The notes: generated from the letters alone by a model not told the origin. A stretch of 64,000 nt of DNA from Perca fluviatilis (GCF_010015445.1 NC_053133.1:6986809-7050808), one strand, 5' to 3'; numbered from the stretch's first letter, positions 12,791 to 26,348 are shown. Numbers and translations: made by a program.

Positions 12791-15700
12791 GACATGACAA
12801 GATATGATAGATAATAGATGTAGATATCGAAATGTTGTCAAGGGGCCTCGCAGCGAGTGAGCGCTACTCCTCTGAACAACCTGCCAATCATTACCCATGT
12901 TTACATGAATAACCAGGACATGCTGTATCTGCGAGATGCCCTGGAGTGGAGTGATGCAGATTACATATTTTGCCTCTGTCTTATTTTGTTTTGGTAAACA
13001 GGCTGATTCAGTATTGACGGGCATGCTAATAGCAACGTAACTTGGCAAGTGTTTTCCCTGAAATGTGGAAGATGATGCGGGTTTTCCGCGATGGCCTGAT
13101 TTCTGCTGCCTTTGTACTCCAAGGTAGAAAGCTCCAGCTGTGCAAAGGCCATCCCTCCCTCTGCTTCGCCCCTAGCCAGGAGCAACATGCACTGGTTGTG
13201 GGAAAGAGGGGAGCTCTTTTGGGGGATTGGAGTGTGTTGAGCGGTTACCTTCCTACTGTGCTTAGCACCCTGCTAGGAGCTGACATATTGGGGGTGCAAG
13301 ACTCCCCCTTGTGCTCAGCTGAACAGAGAAAACACAGCACTTTCCCCCATGTGTGGCATCACAACCCTATAAAAACAGGAAAAAGAGCATGGCATGTGAT
13401 GTCAGTTGCTGCACTTGTGGACAAAGCTGCAGTGTAGTAAAAGGTAAAGACACAAATCATGTGGGGGGGGGGGGAAGACATTTACGAAAAACATGCTCAG
13501 TGACTTATTTCAGTCCTAGCAAGGCAATAAACAGATGTAAGGAGCCAACTCAACAAGCAACAATAAATCTGATGAGAGAAGGAGTAGCTGATGGCTACAA
13601 TCTACCACCTGTGAAACCGACGAAAGCAACCAGAGGCCAAGTACTTTACTCAGCAGACAAAAATACCTTGATCCGTCGCCGAGCTCTGGGTTCCCATAGA
13701 AACAACCTGGAGACAGTAAACGCAACAGCTTATACCAAAGTACGGCGTCTTAAGCAAACACGCTGTGCTTTCATCTCCTCTAACAACAACTAATCGATAT
13801 TTCTCACTGCAAAATGTATGTGAGTGACTATAAATAGACTCAAAACAATTCATACTTGTTGAGGCATTTTAATCAAACCATTCAAAGCAGGTTCAGACGC
13901 TCTGCATGACTCAATGGCTCCACTGCCCACTACCGTTCCGTAGGACACGTGAATGATGCTTCAAGGTTGTTTCATACAAGTGACGGATAGGTCTCCCTCA
14001 CTGTAACTTTATGAGGAGGCACATCAAAGGCTCACAATAGGACATCTGTGAATATCTCAACCCCCTCCCCGCCTCGGCCCGCTGCAAAGGAAAAGGTATG
14101 GGAGCACCGGAGGGAAAGAGAGGAAAGGGGAAAAAAGAGAGGTAGAGGCTTAGCCTTATCTCCTCCATGCCTGCCTACCTCCAGAGGTATGAGCTTGGAA
14201 GGTTTCAAAGTGCCGGGGTTTGGCCCTTGTTGCTGCATTACTATGTTTCCAATAGACCTGTAAAGCTGAGGGAGAGGGTGCGTCTGAACCTAGATGTGTC
14301 AACTGCTAAAGGGCTTCTTCAAAGTCAGTTCAAATACAAGGATGTGTAGGGGCTGTAGGCAACAGTGCCAAGTAAGTTCCAACGCAGGTCCAGTTAAGTT
14401 TGAGTAAAGGTCCATAGGGCCAAAACAATCCCAAAGGAGATTAAGAATGAGCAGAGATCTTATTCTTTCTGCAGAAGATGTGATTAATATCCATAATCAT
14501 TTTTACTTACTTAGGATATTGATGCATGAGGTCCCTGCACTCCATATTGCATATGCAATGACTTTTAGATATACAGTTTAGATATACTATTTTGCAAAGG
14601 CAGGCAAAGTCACGTAAACAAACCAGAACGGTGCACAAGCCTGTTTAGCTCTTCCCTCTCTCCACCAATTTTGACAAGGCTGCCATAACCTTTTCCTACA
14701 CTCTTAACTTTCTTTCCCCCGAATCAAAAGAAGTCTTTTCAGCTCACCTCAATCTCTTAAATCCCAGAGTGTTTACTCAGGAGAAAGAAGGGCTGCCTTT
14801 TAAAGTCCAGCTTTAAATGACATGTGTGTAAACAAGAAGACTTCTGGCTTTTCTCCAACATGAGATGTGATGCCATAATTTCTCCTGACAAGCGGGGCTT
14901 CAAATTGGCATTTATCTTAACAGGCCCGGGAAACAGGGCTGCAGTTAAAGTGACACATGTTACGACTCAGCATAACAAAGGCAGCAGAGCTTCGGGGGGA
15001 GGGGTTTGACAAGTCAAAGGTCTCCCTCTGTGAGAGTTGACATGGTAAGGATTAAAAAAAAAGAAAATTGCATTAGTTAAGTCATTAGGGGGTTGGTGTG
15101 TGACTTTTGACTTTTGAAAAGGGGGAGAGTGAATCAGCAGCCCATATTTGGTAAAGACCACATGTTAGCCTGTCAGGAAAGAAGTATGCTACAGGTGGGA
15201 GCCATTCTCACATGTTTTCCAGACATAATTGAATGCAAGTACAAGGTAACAATTCAGTCTAGTTGTGGTCAGATTGATGATGGAAACAAAATAAACAATA
15301 ATTCAAGTCAATTCCAAGAAAAAAGAACCCCCCCCCCAAAAAAAAAACAACAACAAAAGAAAACAAACACAGTCCACAGTCCAGTATGAATAGTCAGACA
15401 TTTGATTCCCTATTACTCCTCGCCCAAATACGGAGGATACGTAATTCAAATGTCGGATTGTGTTTCTGTCACTGCCACCCATTCACATGTGAATTAATTC
15501 ACATAAATACAAGCCCCTCTAGTTGGAATACATTTTCATTACAGAGATGAGAGGGAAAATAATAATCTTTGACTCACAGTTATAGCAAATGAAAGATGGT
15601 ATCTCCTGGTGCCAATATTTTCCCTCACAGTTATTAAAATGAAAATGATTGCCTGAATGTTGGAGAATACAAAACAGCTGTACTCTCTGCTGAGTGTGTG

Positions 15701-16052
15701 CACAGTGATTGTCTTTAAAGAAGCTCAGTCAAAAACAACCATACCAACAACAAATAGAAACTGTATTATTCATAATTGGCAGAATCTCTTTTCTGATATC
15801 AAACTATATGAGATGGCACACATGATACATGACAATATGCATGCATCATGTACAAGACACAATGAACTCATCCCTTCGTATGCCCTAGAAGACCTTTTTG
15901 ATCAGTCTAGAATCTACCACCAAGCCTTCTGGCTGCTCCGTGCCTCAAAAGCATGTTGCTTTGCTTTCTAAGCAGTTATGAAGGGCGTAATAAATGACCC
16001 CTTGACCAGAACTTTGCGTGCATGTGCCTCAGTCTGACTGTGTACATAGTGA

Positions 16053-16054
<2 letters not shown>

Positions 16055-16137
<83 letters not shown>
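16055..16137. repeat. (GT)n microsatellite
   Basis: A pure GT array of about 83 bases. Confidence 0.95.
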
Positions 16138-16138
<1 letters not shown>

Positions 16139-16330
16139 CCCTGGGTGCCTGCTCCTGCTGCATCCCTTATCCCCAGGGAGCCGCCACAGCTGCATAAACC
16201 TGTCGGCTCTCATGATCGGCAGGGCGATGCGTGGAGACGCACAGTGACAAGGTCTACCTAGATTCATTAGACCTCCTAAGGACCAGATCCACACTGCACT
16301 GCAGGCTGGTGTCACTGCTGGTTACCCTGA

Positions 16331-16347
16331 CACACACACACACACAC

Positions 16348-16396
<49 letters not shown>
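16331..16396. repeat. (CA)n(CG)n(CA)n microsatellite
   Basis: A CA array is interrupted by a short CG run (about 16355-16363). Alternating purine-pyrimidine tracts with a CG core are the type most prone to Z-DNA. Confidence 0.95.
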
Positions 16397-16400
<4 letters not shown>

Positions 16401-16889
16401 CACACACATACACAACCAGAGTAAAATGCTTTAGATGGGAAAAACATGGAAGAAGACCTAAATCAATCTTGATACACAGTGAGACCACCTTGCAGTAAAT
16501 ATCAGACAATTCAAGTCAAGGAGTGCGACATGTGTTGTGTTTGACTTCTGAAACTTGGCTACAGTTGACATAAAACGGTAACGGTAATGACATACTTGCA
16601 AGAAAACTAGGTTTTGTTTCCTGAAGGCAAAATCCAACTGCTGCAGTTTGAGTATGTTTAGCTCAGAGGGCAGAGAAGTAGGCTGGTTAGAGACTTGTGA
16701 CTAGCTGTGAACATTTGGTAATGAAGTGGGAGAAAAAAATAACAGTACACTGGTGTTCAGTACAGTTTTCTCACATAAATAAAAAAAACACAACAACCAA
16801 GCTATGTTCAATGACAGAATTTTGCCAAAATGCGACAAAGTGTAAAGATGGCAACTGAAAAAAATCTGTGTCAATTTGTTGCACTAGTC

Positions 16890-16909
16890 GGTGTGTGTGT
16901 GTGTGTGTG

Positions 16910-16963
<54 letters not shown>
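16890..16963. repeat. (TG)n microsatellite
   Basis: A TG array of about 74 bases with one phase slip near 16910. Confidence 0.95.
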
Positions 16964-16965
<2 letters not shown>

Positions 16966-19900
16966 ATGCCTGTGCCAAGGCTGAGGCAGGACGGGTCAGC
17001 TGGCAGCCATGCTACCCCCCCCCCTCCCCCCATGTGTCTGCTCTGATTAGATGGAGCTTCTTACTACGGTGTGCCAGGAGCTCTGCCAGAGATAAAGACA
17101 GACTAACAGATGTTCCCCTTATCTCAGGACCAACCTCAAGCCCATCAACCCCTTACACATACACAAACACACACAGTCACAGACACACACACACACACAC
17201 ACAAACAAGAGAAGACTGTGATAACGGGTGCTTTTGTTAAGTCTCATTCTGAGAGGCGTCAAGTCTTGCACAAAAATCCCTCTTTCTTTCAATTATGAAT
17301 ACTAATTCATGCACGGGAAAACACAGAGTGACACACACCCACAACTGCAGGGCAGTACAAAAATGCACATCTCCAGGCCTTGGTAGCTTCACTTGACAGA
17401 GAGAAGAAACATTTTCGGGCTGTTCCACCCCTATGCCTTCCTCCAGCCGCATGCAGTTAGGGCTGAAGTGGAATGTTAAGGTGGCTTTGAAGAGGTGTCT
17501 GCTTCGTGTCGACCCGACACAACACACTTATTGTTCTCACCACGCACGGCTGATTATATTATCTCTCTCCTCCACACACCACAGCAAGACAGAGTTTGAG
17601 AGATGGGGTAAGGTGTGGGTGGAGAGAGAGAGAGAGAGAGAGAGAGAAATGGAGACAGAAAAAGTAGTAAAGGGAGAAGGAGAAAAGAGTGGAGGAGGCT
17701 CTAAATCAGGAGACAGAGAGATCACGGCACAAAGACGAGAAGCAGAGCTCCGGGGCCCCCAGGGTTCGGGGTCTATGTGTAGGCATAATGAGCGGAGCCA
17801 AACATATCCAGCCTCATTAATTTCAACTATCAAAGCCACCTTCTCCGCGCGCCACGCTGCCTGCTTCTTCTCCCGTCTGCAAAAGCCCTCACTTGTCACC
17901 TAAGATCAAACAAGCGAGAAGGAGAGCTAGGCTAGTGGAACCAAGTGCTGTAAAAGACACTTTTTTTCTTTTCTTTATATGAGCATGGGTAAAAAAAAGA
18001 AATTCTAAGAGAACATGTTGCTAGCTTCAGCATAACCAGGCAGAGTCTGGATATAGATAAGAATAAGAATATTCCCAAACACCTGGTGTGGAACAAAATA
18101 ATGCGAGCAGTTAAACATCAATATTTATGAAGGGCATCTGCTCGGGATGGTAACAAGGAGACCCAGTTTAAAAAAAAAAAACAGCAAGGGTCTCAAATGG
18201 AAAAGTGCAATCAGACTGGAAGAAATACCACCATCCTCCATGAAGTGAAAAGTCAATATGCCAATTACTCTCCGTAATGAAAGCAAAAACATTTAAACTG
18301 TCAGCGCAGCAATATACAGCTGGGAAGTAATAATCACCGAATGAATAAATGAGAATCCAGCACGAGGAAAAATTAAACTGGATTAATTTGAGACAATGCC
18401 GATAAAAAACTGTTCTTTTTCAAACAAGCCATACCAGAAGAAGACAGTTGCAGAGGGTTTTGTATCTCCTTTCACCAGTTTGCATCAGTGTTTTTCCTTT
18501 TCTTTTCTGCAAGTAAACACACGCCTCATTATGAGATATTTCTCAACGAGCCACAGCTAGTTCTAACCAAAGCAGCAACATTTCATAAACTACTCTGCTC
18601 TGTGATGCTTTTCAATTCGTATTTGTGGTTTCTGCTTGTAAAAAGCAGACTGGTACACACCTCAGGGCATCTGGAGCTCAATACTCTTCCCACCGTGGTT
18701 AGACAAGGTGGTCATTGTAACATTATCTCCATCGTGTGCTCAGGACAGGCCCAGGGACATGCACAACCACACAAACCTCCAGACCTTGGCATTTTATGCT
18801 CTTTCCTTATATCCCCCTGTTTGCGCTGGCCAAACAAAGCCAGCCTTGATTAAAAAAAAAAAGATGGCATCCAACATTCTGATAACGTCGGGTGTTCACA
18901 TGTCAAGCGCAGTCAGATGTTTCATAGTGTCGAGCACAGAGGCCGCTTTTGTGGCTCTGAGTTAAACAAATAAACAGAATTTTCCAAAAGCAGAATGGTA
19001 GCATTGTGTCGCAGTTACTTACACAACAATGGACATGCTGTTCATTTACCACACAGCGTCCACCGGTAGATAACCTCTTCCATTAGCAGACAATGCCAGA
19101 ACAACATTTGTTAACATATGGAAAAGAGCATGGGTTGTAAGTCATCCAAGGACACTATCAGGGAGTCTTACATTCCCGATTTTATCGCCGCGACGTGATT
19201 CGAGATCTGCTGTTGTGAAATGTCTCGGCGGATAATGTAGCGTATCTTTACTGGCTTGTGTTCCATGCTAAAAAAGACAAAGAAAACATTCCCTGAGTGT
19301 GAGGGTGGAAAGTGGAAAGTCTGCTGAGTAGCGGCCAAGTTTGTGTCATGTCCTATCTCGCTAGGCATGGCATTTTATCGCCATATCATCCCCCTCCCTC
19401 CCTCCCTCTCAGGGGGGAGGAAAGTGTATGATAAAAAAATACTCTTCTTGAAGTATAACAAATGGCCACAATCCAGCCATCTCAGTTTACACAGCTTTGC
19501 GTCCCTCCCGCTTTATCTCTCCCTTCGTCTGGACTCTCACCTGCATTTTCACTTTGAATTGTCCATATTCCTTTTCAAGCACACATGCAATGCAAATACA
19601 GACAAACAAGCACACATACACAAAGTTGCAGTAATATAGAATCAATAAAAAAGTTGTGGTGGAAGTTTCATGCAGCAGAGTGAGTAAAGATGTCTCCAAT
19701 AACAAAAGATGAGGAAAATCAAACTGTCTTGGAATGTTTTATTACTTTCAAGCAGAAACACAACTTTCACAAAACATCAGAGTGCAATGTGGAAGAGTCA
19801 TAAGTTTTACTGCTCGAGAGTGGACAGCTGGTTTCACCGCACTGCTGCAGAGTGCAGAGCAACAGCTCTCAAAGTACATGCAGGAAGTCAGTCTCTTTTA

Positions 19901-20065
19901 TACACCGAACACAAAGAACACTTGATGAGGAAACCCAACGGTCAACGGTGTCTGACGCCTAGAAAACAGCAACAGCTAAAAGGGTCAAATTTATGAAGCC
20001 TTAAGAGCAGGAAACGTCTGAATGCACTTGTCAAGGTGCGATGTATGTCTCGTCGCCCTCCCGCA
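16964..20065. other. Non-coding stretch
   Basis: No exon was recognised. It holds a CA run at about 17180-17202, a (GA)n run at 17624-17647 and several short poly-A runs. The open frame at 17433-17903 owes its Glu-Arg repeat to the GA run. Confidence 0.5.
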
Positions 20066-20129
20066 TCTACGTCTGAACATTTGCGCTTCTATGTCTGAAC
20101 ATTTGCGCTTCTATGTCTGAACATTTGCC
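20066..20129. repeat. 22-bp tandem repeat, about three copies
   Basis: The unit TCTATGTCTGAACATTTGCG plus CT recurs at 20066, 20088 and 20110. The first copy differs by one base, and the third is intact only up to its last few bases. No function is apparent. Confidence 0.9.
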
Positions 20130-21860
20130 GTCTCTATGACCCTTAGGTCAAGCCACAGTATATGTGAGGTCTATTTTAGCAGGTGCTAGCGCATTATCAC
20201 AAAGAAACAGTTTCCCCTTTTTCACTGGATAACCTTTTCAATACATCAATGTTCATATGTTCTCTTGTTACAAATAAGCATGATTATAAAATTTTCCATT
20301 ACAAAGTGACTTAACAGTGAAAACTTTTCCATTGCAAAAGTTAGGAGACAACTAACTCATAATGTGATTGCAGGTAAGGCAACGATAGAGAAGAAAAATT
20401 ACTAGAAAAAAAAAAAAAAGCATTACATACAAATCTAGGTTGAAGCAAAAAGTGATTTGTCTGAAATCTGACATTGATGGCAAATCAGGTATGAATATGA
20501 AAAGAAAAAAGAAACAAAGAAGCCTTACTCTCTTTGGTTTCTGCCTGGCAGACAGACTTTCACTTTTCTAAAGGTAGAGTGCTGAGTTCTGCAGGCAGAG
20601 GTAACATTTTTCACACACTGGAGGCATGAAACAGAGAATTCACAAAAGGGCCTGCCAGATATATGAATGTCTGTGTGTGGGCGGTGAGCTAACTTGGGAA
20701 ACTTGCTATGCTGCATTTTTATCAGGGTTTTATAATGAATCAAATGTGACGGGCCCCTACAAAGCCACAATCACCCCAGCCTGTTTTTTTGGTTGGGGTT
20801 TACAAAGGGATCTGGGGTGACCTAGCCGGTCATTCCTGCACTTTTGTTGGGCTGTCATTTTCAGTTAAAAGGCAAGCCGGAAGCCACAGCTGTGCACATT
20901 CTATTTTCTTTTGATTTGACTAATTATCCACAAGTCCTTTAGTTAAATCTGAACTTATGTTCCTCAAAGGCTTTGTAATAAATACAATTTGAGAAAACTC
21001 TGATATGATTGAGGTTAGTCCCTGACAAGCTTCATTTTTACATCAGCTTTTAACAACTGTAATTAAGTTGAATTAGATTGACTTTCACAGTATATTTATC
21101 GCATAAATGTTCAGCAATTTTTGTAAAGTAACTCCTTATTTAAAGCGAGTGACCTATCTGTATGCTTTCTTTAACTTTAACTGAGTGGGCTGGGTTACTT
21201 GGGTTGTGTTAGCCGCACTGAAATTAATTTTCTCCTCACTTTTTGTGTAAGGAAATGCATTGATACTGCAGCAATTATGCATAACTTTTTTTGACATATT
21301 TGTGGAAACAGGGTGGCTGACATATGAAAGCTGGCATCACTAGGGGATGCTTTGCCAACTTCTGTGGTGCTGCGCTACTGACTGGAGAGCGCCGGACTAT
21401 ACAGCCTACAAACACTGCTACAAAATAAATGTTTTTCCTTTTTCAAGTCCACAAAGTGTTAGATATCAACGAGTATATGTACTGATTTCTTAGCAAAGGT
21501 GAATTGTAATTTCATTTAACACCCTAACGCGTGCACAAGTGTAAGTGTTTTTTCAGCAGCCGTAGAGGTCACTCCAGTAGCCCTCAGACACAGATCATTC
21601 AGCGAGGCTTTAAGCCAGGGCGATCGCTTTCAACGCGGTCACTTTCATTGAGCCGTGGCCTCTCTAAGCAGCCGTCACAGTGTGGCTAGTGACAGAAAAC
21701 GTCAGCGAGCCTCTAATCCCCGTTTAGGCCAGCAGAAAACAAAGAGAAAGGCCTCTCACTCACTCTTGTTATCCCTCTTGCTGCCAGTCTCTCTCCCCCT
21801 CCATCCACCCACAAAGCCAGCCAGTACCTCAGCCTGCCGCCTCCCCACTGCTTAGCAGCC

Positions 21861-21862
<2 letters not shown>
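20130..21862. other. Non-coding stretch
   Basis: No recognisable gene or mobile element. Short poly-A runs occur, for example at 20405-20419. Confidence 0.45.

Positions 21863-21947
<85 letters not shown>
21863..21947. repeat. (CA)n microsatellite
   Basis: A pure CA array of about 85 bases. Confidence 0.95.
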
Positions 21948-21949
<2 letters not shown>

Positions 21950-22972
21950 CATATGGAGAAGCCTGGTTGTTGCCATTGTCTCCCAGGTTATCTCCTCTCT
22001 CAGCACCTGGTAGGGAGGAAGGATTAGTGCGCCTCCTAACCGCTTTAAGAATGCTCTCTACTCTTTTGACTCTCTCCTGCCACACTTCCTGTTTTGTTCT
22101 CCTCCCGTTGTGGTCAAGCACCATGTGTCGGACTGAATGAGGCTTATCCGTGAGGGGCAGGCTTTACATGCAGTGCTGTTTAGCTCGACGCTGGCATGTG
22201 TCGAGATGAACGGAGAAGATGAATGGGCCTTGGGTTAAGCTACTTGACATTCTCAAACACCCGGGGCCAAATGGTGCACATGCACACTCGCCCCCTTGGC
22301 ATGCGATTGTGCCAACAGTGGCACACTTGGACATGATAAGATTACACTGTCGCACTGGGCCCATTGATGGAGTGGCCAAAAAAAGTGTGACTTTCATCAT
22401 GGCAAGATAAACGACATCAATTTGTGACCTTAGAATGTGTGACATTTTGTTAAAATTGTCACATCGTTTTTTATTAATGCCCCTATAATTTCGGAAAAAA
22501 TATATCTCTAAAGTCATTCTCTAACTTGGTTCTCTAAAGTTCTAAAATGAGAAGCAAATCAGTGTTCTCTTCACCATGTTGCGTCACTGCTCTGAGAGTA
22601 AACATTTTCGTGTTGCGATGCTCCATCGTGCTATACAGTATACAGGCAATATACTGAAAAAAGAACATCGGCCGACAGTGATAAAAAAATGTACAACAAA
22701 GTGAGAAAGCATCAGCAGAAACTGATATTGCATTGTTTTGAATTGAATTGTTAGCAAAACGTGTATTGTATTGTCAGTTCAAATCTTAGATTTGACCTAA
22801 TGTTTTACGACGTACACTGAAACAGGTTTTTGAATCGTTGTCTGTGCTCACATAATCTACATAACTGCCGTTAGCATTAACACATTGCTTTGTATTTTAA
22901 AACAAAAGTACACTCTCTGTTCTTTCACTTTTTTGATACGCCTCTGTAGAAATCTAACCGCACCCTAGAGGC

Positions 22973-23277
22973 AACATAACCCGACTTGCACAGCGTCAAA
23001 GCTGCACAGTCACACACTTTTAGTAAACCTGATGAATAACGGTGTAAAGGTGGTGGGTCTGGCTTGTCAGGCTAGCACTTCTGCACATAGAACCCTAAAC
23101 AGCCATCATCTGTCTTCTATCTATCATTCACCTTATCTAGAAATCCCTTTAAATACAGTACTTATAATGCAGCTTTTGGCTTATGATACAACATTAGCTG
23201 CTCAACATTACACCAGCTTTACACCATTATTCATTAGGGTTACTGCAGCTTTGACGCTGCGCAAGTCGGGTTATGTT
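22973..23277. mobile_element. Short inverted-repeat element (MITE-like)
   Basis: A 34-bp terminal inverted repeat lies at 22973-23006 and 23244-23277. Both arms start AACATAACCCGACTTG and continue into CAGCGTCAAAGCTGCA, with one clear mismatch. The 305-bp total and lack of coding sequence suit a non-autonomous DNA transposon. The interior near 23170-23185 (AATGCAGCTTTTGGC) partly echoes an arm. No convincing target duplication was seen, so the superfamily is not assigned, and an accidental inverted duplication remains possible. Confidence 0.65.
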
Positions 23278-24733
23278 CATTCCCGCTGTATTCAGGGTCA
23301 AAATGAAACGTCTGATGTGCGGTGTTGACCACAGGTTGTGTAACCTTTGTGACTAAGCCCACACCAAGGACACCATTACATACACGCACAGATGCCCGTT
23401 TGGGATTCATTTACTTTCTGATAAAATGGATTGGTAAACAAACACTCAAACCTTTGTGTTAGTGAGGTGAAGCCAGCAAGGTCTCCAGATAACCTTGTTT
23501 ACTCCCGTGTATGTTATGTCCCATATAATATGAAACTCTGTTGCCCTGACAGCCTTGTGGGGTTCAACACAGAAAATAAACAGCACTCTAAAGTTACCGA
23601 TGCCCTCCGCCAAATCCTTTTATTCATTGCATTTAATCTACCCAGGAATCAGGGCCCTTATTTTTTATCTGGGCTGTGAATTGCACGGAGGCGAAACAAA
23701 AATCAATAATTAGTATGATTGTGTTAGGCTAATGTGCAGGAAAGCCATCTAAGCTCACATCAGCCAGCCTGGCCAGCGCGCAGGCGGGCAGGGAAGCAGA
23801 TAACGGAGCACAGCTCTGTTACACCTACGGGCTAATTACAAGCGATTCATCAGATAGATGCTGCGATGACAGTTAATTGATTTGTGAATTAATAATCAGC
23901 GGTAAAAGGATTCTTGCCGCCAATGTGATTTTGGCGTCACGGTACCTGGCCAACGACGAGACACGTGCTGCGGGGGTTGCTTCTACTGATCAGATTGATA
24001 CAGTGAAAATAACACTTTATTTCACAACTTCATTTCTGATAACTTTGCCAAATACATATTGCAGTCCAAATAGTCCATTTACATATAACTTTTGCAGCAT
24101 TTCTCACGACAAAGAGGTAATGCTGCTATCACATGAATTTCCCCCTGAGCAAAAAAAAAGCCCCTTGGCTAGCTGGTAGAGCTTTCAGCATCTGACAAAG
24201 CACCAAGTAAGTTACCTATCGCTCTGACACTTGAGGACAGGAAGCAGTAGGCCATACAGAGTGCATTGTGGGAAAACACTACAACTAAGTCTACTGCCAC
24301 TACTCTAAGGCTCCTTGTCAAGCACTTTTCTTTTCCATAGCTCCTCAGGGCGCTTGGAAGGGAAAGAGAAAGAGGCAGGAGAGGAGTTAGGAGCATGAGT
24401 GGATGTACAGGCAGCAGTCGGGGCTATGGCCTGTAGGGAAGCAGGGTTATGACAGCGTGGTTGGTTAAAAGGTTGTTCTGTTGTTATGGCCAGGTATGGG
24501 GGAGGTTGGCGTTGAGGGAGAGACCAAGGAGGTTAGGGGGTCACGGGGGACTGGAAATAATGAAGAGGAAAGCCTCATTCACTTCCTTGGTTTAGCCTTT
24601 GGCCTATAATGAGGGCTCTTGACACCGGGGAGCACACTGATATGACACATTTGGCAGCCTGGCAAATTGACCTGGGAGCCTGACGGGTGATTGACAGTGA
24701 CTCCTCAGGGCGCCTAAGTTGCCCTGCATGTAA

Positions 24734-24736
<3 letters not shown>
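23278..24736. other. Non-coding stretch, possible conserved element
   Basis: No exon was recognised. The segment near 23820-23965 is compositionally balanced, low in simple repeats and rich in homeodomain-like TAAT/ATTA sites, a look typical of conserved non-coding elements. This is inference only. Confidence 0.35.

Positions 24737-24824
<88 letters not shown>
24737..24824. repeat. (TG)n microsatellite
   Basis: A pure TG array of about 88 bases, followed by a purine-rich GA stretch to about 24895. Confidence 0.95.
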
Positions 24825-24826
<2 letters not shown>

Positions 24827-25520
24827 GGAAGGAGTCAGACTGACAGAGAAGGAAAGAGAGAGTGAGATGGAGTGAGAGAGAAAGAGGATGCGGGGACAAG
24901 GGGCTGCTGACGATGAAGATGGAAAAAGTCCTAAACCAGCCCTGAAAAGGTAATTGTGGGTAATTTTGTGCAGGACCTAATTAGGACTGAGGTTCAAGCA
25001 TCAAAATGGTCTGGACTGAAAGTGTTTACCAGACAGGGTAATTCGATATTGGTGTGGGCAATGATGCATGTGTGCATGCTTGCGTGTTGCTGTGTCTCAA
25101 CACGGTGTATCTCTAGACTCTGACTCCACTACTTGGTAGCCGTCTTCAGAAAATGCACATTACACATTATGGTGTTTAATCTAATTATTTAGCTTCATAC
25201 TTACATCACTGAAGTATTTAACAGCTTTAGTGTAGTAGGTATGTGATATGGAAGATGTCACTGACAAAAAGAACACCGGACTTTCACCCAGGAGACTTGT
25301 GTTAGTGTCCTGTTTGAAGGTACGTAACCTAACAAATGTACTGATTTTAATCCAAACCATATTTTTTTTCTAAACTTAACTAAGTGGTTTTGTTCCTTAA
25401 ACTGCGACCGTTGCACAGCGTTAACGACGTGTTTAAAACAGTGACCGTTACTATTAGGTATAAGGACGGAAAACACTGAGTCATATTTCCTGTCACCGCA
25501 AGGGGCCTAATTTATCAATA
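24825..25520. other. Non-coding stretch
   Basis: Nothing was recognised before the LINE tail that begins at about 25521. Confidence 0.45.
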
Positions 25521-25549
25521 CAATCAATCAATCAATCAAATTTATTTAA

Positions 25550-25914
25550 AGCGCCCACATTATGTTCATTTTCAGGTTCATAATTGTATTTTAAGGTTGT
25601 ACCAGAATAGGTTTACATGGTTTAATTTTCAAAAAACACCATATTTTTGTTGTACTGCTGCAGATATAGACAGTAAAAGATAGGTTGTTTCTCCAAATTC
25701 GGTCAGTTACAAGGCAGGATTAGCCGGGAGACTTCTTCTAAACGAGGGCGCACATGTAAGTAGTTCTTTTGTAGATTATGGTGAACTTGTGTGTGTTGTA
25801 GCAGTGCTTTGCAATTGAGAACGAGGTAGCATGCTAGCGCTAGTGTGGAAGCACCAGAGACACAAAATAACACCCCAAATCCCAGAAAAGTGTTTTTTTC
25901 ATAATATGGGCACT
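25550..25914. mobile_element. TTAA-flanked MITE (piggyBac-like target)
   Basis: Terminal inverted repeats begin AGCGCCCACATTATG (25550-25564) and, reversed, AGTGCCCATATTATG (25900-25914), 13 of 15 matching. TTAA lies immediately outside each end, at 25546-25549 and 25915-25918. The 365-bp body has no coding capacity. TTAA duplication is the hallmark of piggyBac-type insertion, though some other superfamilies also use it. The element lies inside the 3' UTR of the minus-strand LINE, so it inserted after that LINE. Confidence 0.8.
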
Positions 25915-26096
25915 TTAAAGTAAAATCACCATTATACGTGGTCTCAATGCACTTTACAATTAAGGGAACACATAAACAAGACACAACAAAACGACTGAAC
26001 AGCATTAAAACACTAATAACAAACAATAAAAAACCAGCAGCATGAGAGAATAAGTGAGAAAGGTTTGTTTGTGAAGGACACAGAAAGGATGGTGTG

Positions 26097-26348
26097 TTAT
26101 GGTTGGCTGTAGTAGTATGAGTAGAGGAGGGTTTTCAATCTACATTTCAAAATGTCAACTGAGCGAGTTTCTTTAACATGTAGTGGGAGGCCATTCCAAA
26201 GATAAGGGGCACGGTAGGAGAATGCTCTATGACCAACTGATTGATTGTTTACTAGGGGAATGACCAGGAGACCAGCATCAAGGGAGCGGAGAGTGTGTGC
26301 CGGTGTATATGGTGTAATAAGCTCCAGGGCCAAAATCAGCTCGAGCAT
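26097..26348 (-). pseudogene. LINE ORF2 C-terminal fragment
   Basis: An 83-residue minus-strand frame ends at a stop near 26097. It matches the conserved C-terminal tail downstream of the reverse-transcriptase domain in fish non-LTR retrotransposons (YTPxxxLRS...GLLVIP...AFSYRAPYLWNGLP...FKxRLKTLL). Catalytic RT motifs are absent because the copy is truncated, so no activity is expected. Confidence 0.75.

Noticed and set aside
13042..13793. Two overlapping plus-strand frames of 131 and 146 codons as a possible gene
   Set aside because: No recognisable domain, no splice context, and the second frame runs through a poly-G run. The length is within chance for this composition.
16655..16720. tRNA-like or SINE head (TTTAGCTCAGAGGGCAGAG)
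   Set aside because: Resembles an A box, but no B box follows at the right distance.
17433..17903. 156-codon plus-strand frame
   Set aside because: The central Glu-Arg repeat comes from a GA microsatellite; the rest is unrecognised.
25703..26026. 107-codon minus-strand frame as a membrane protein
   Set aside because: It spans the end of the TTAA-flanked MITE and the adjoining LINE 3' UTR, so the hydrophobic stretches are incidental.
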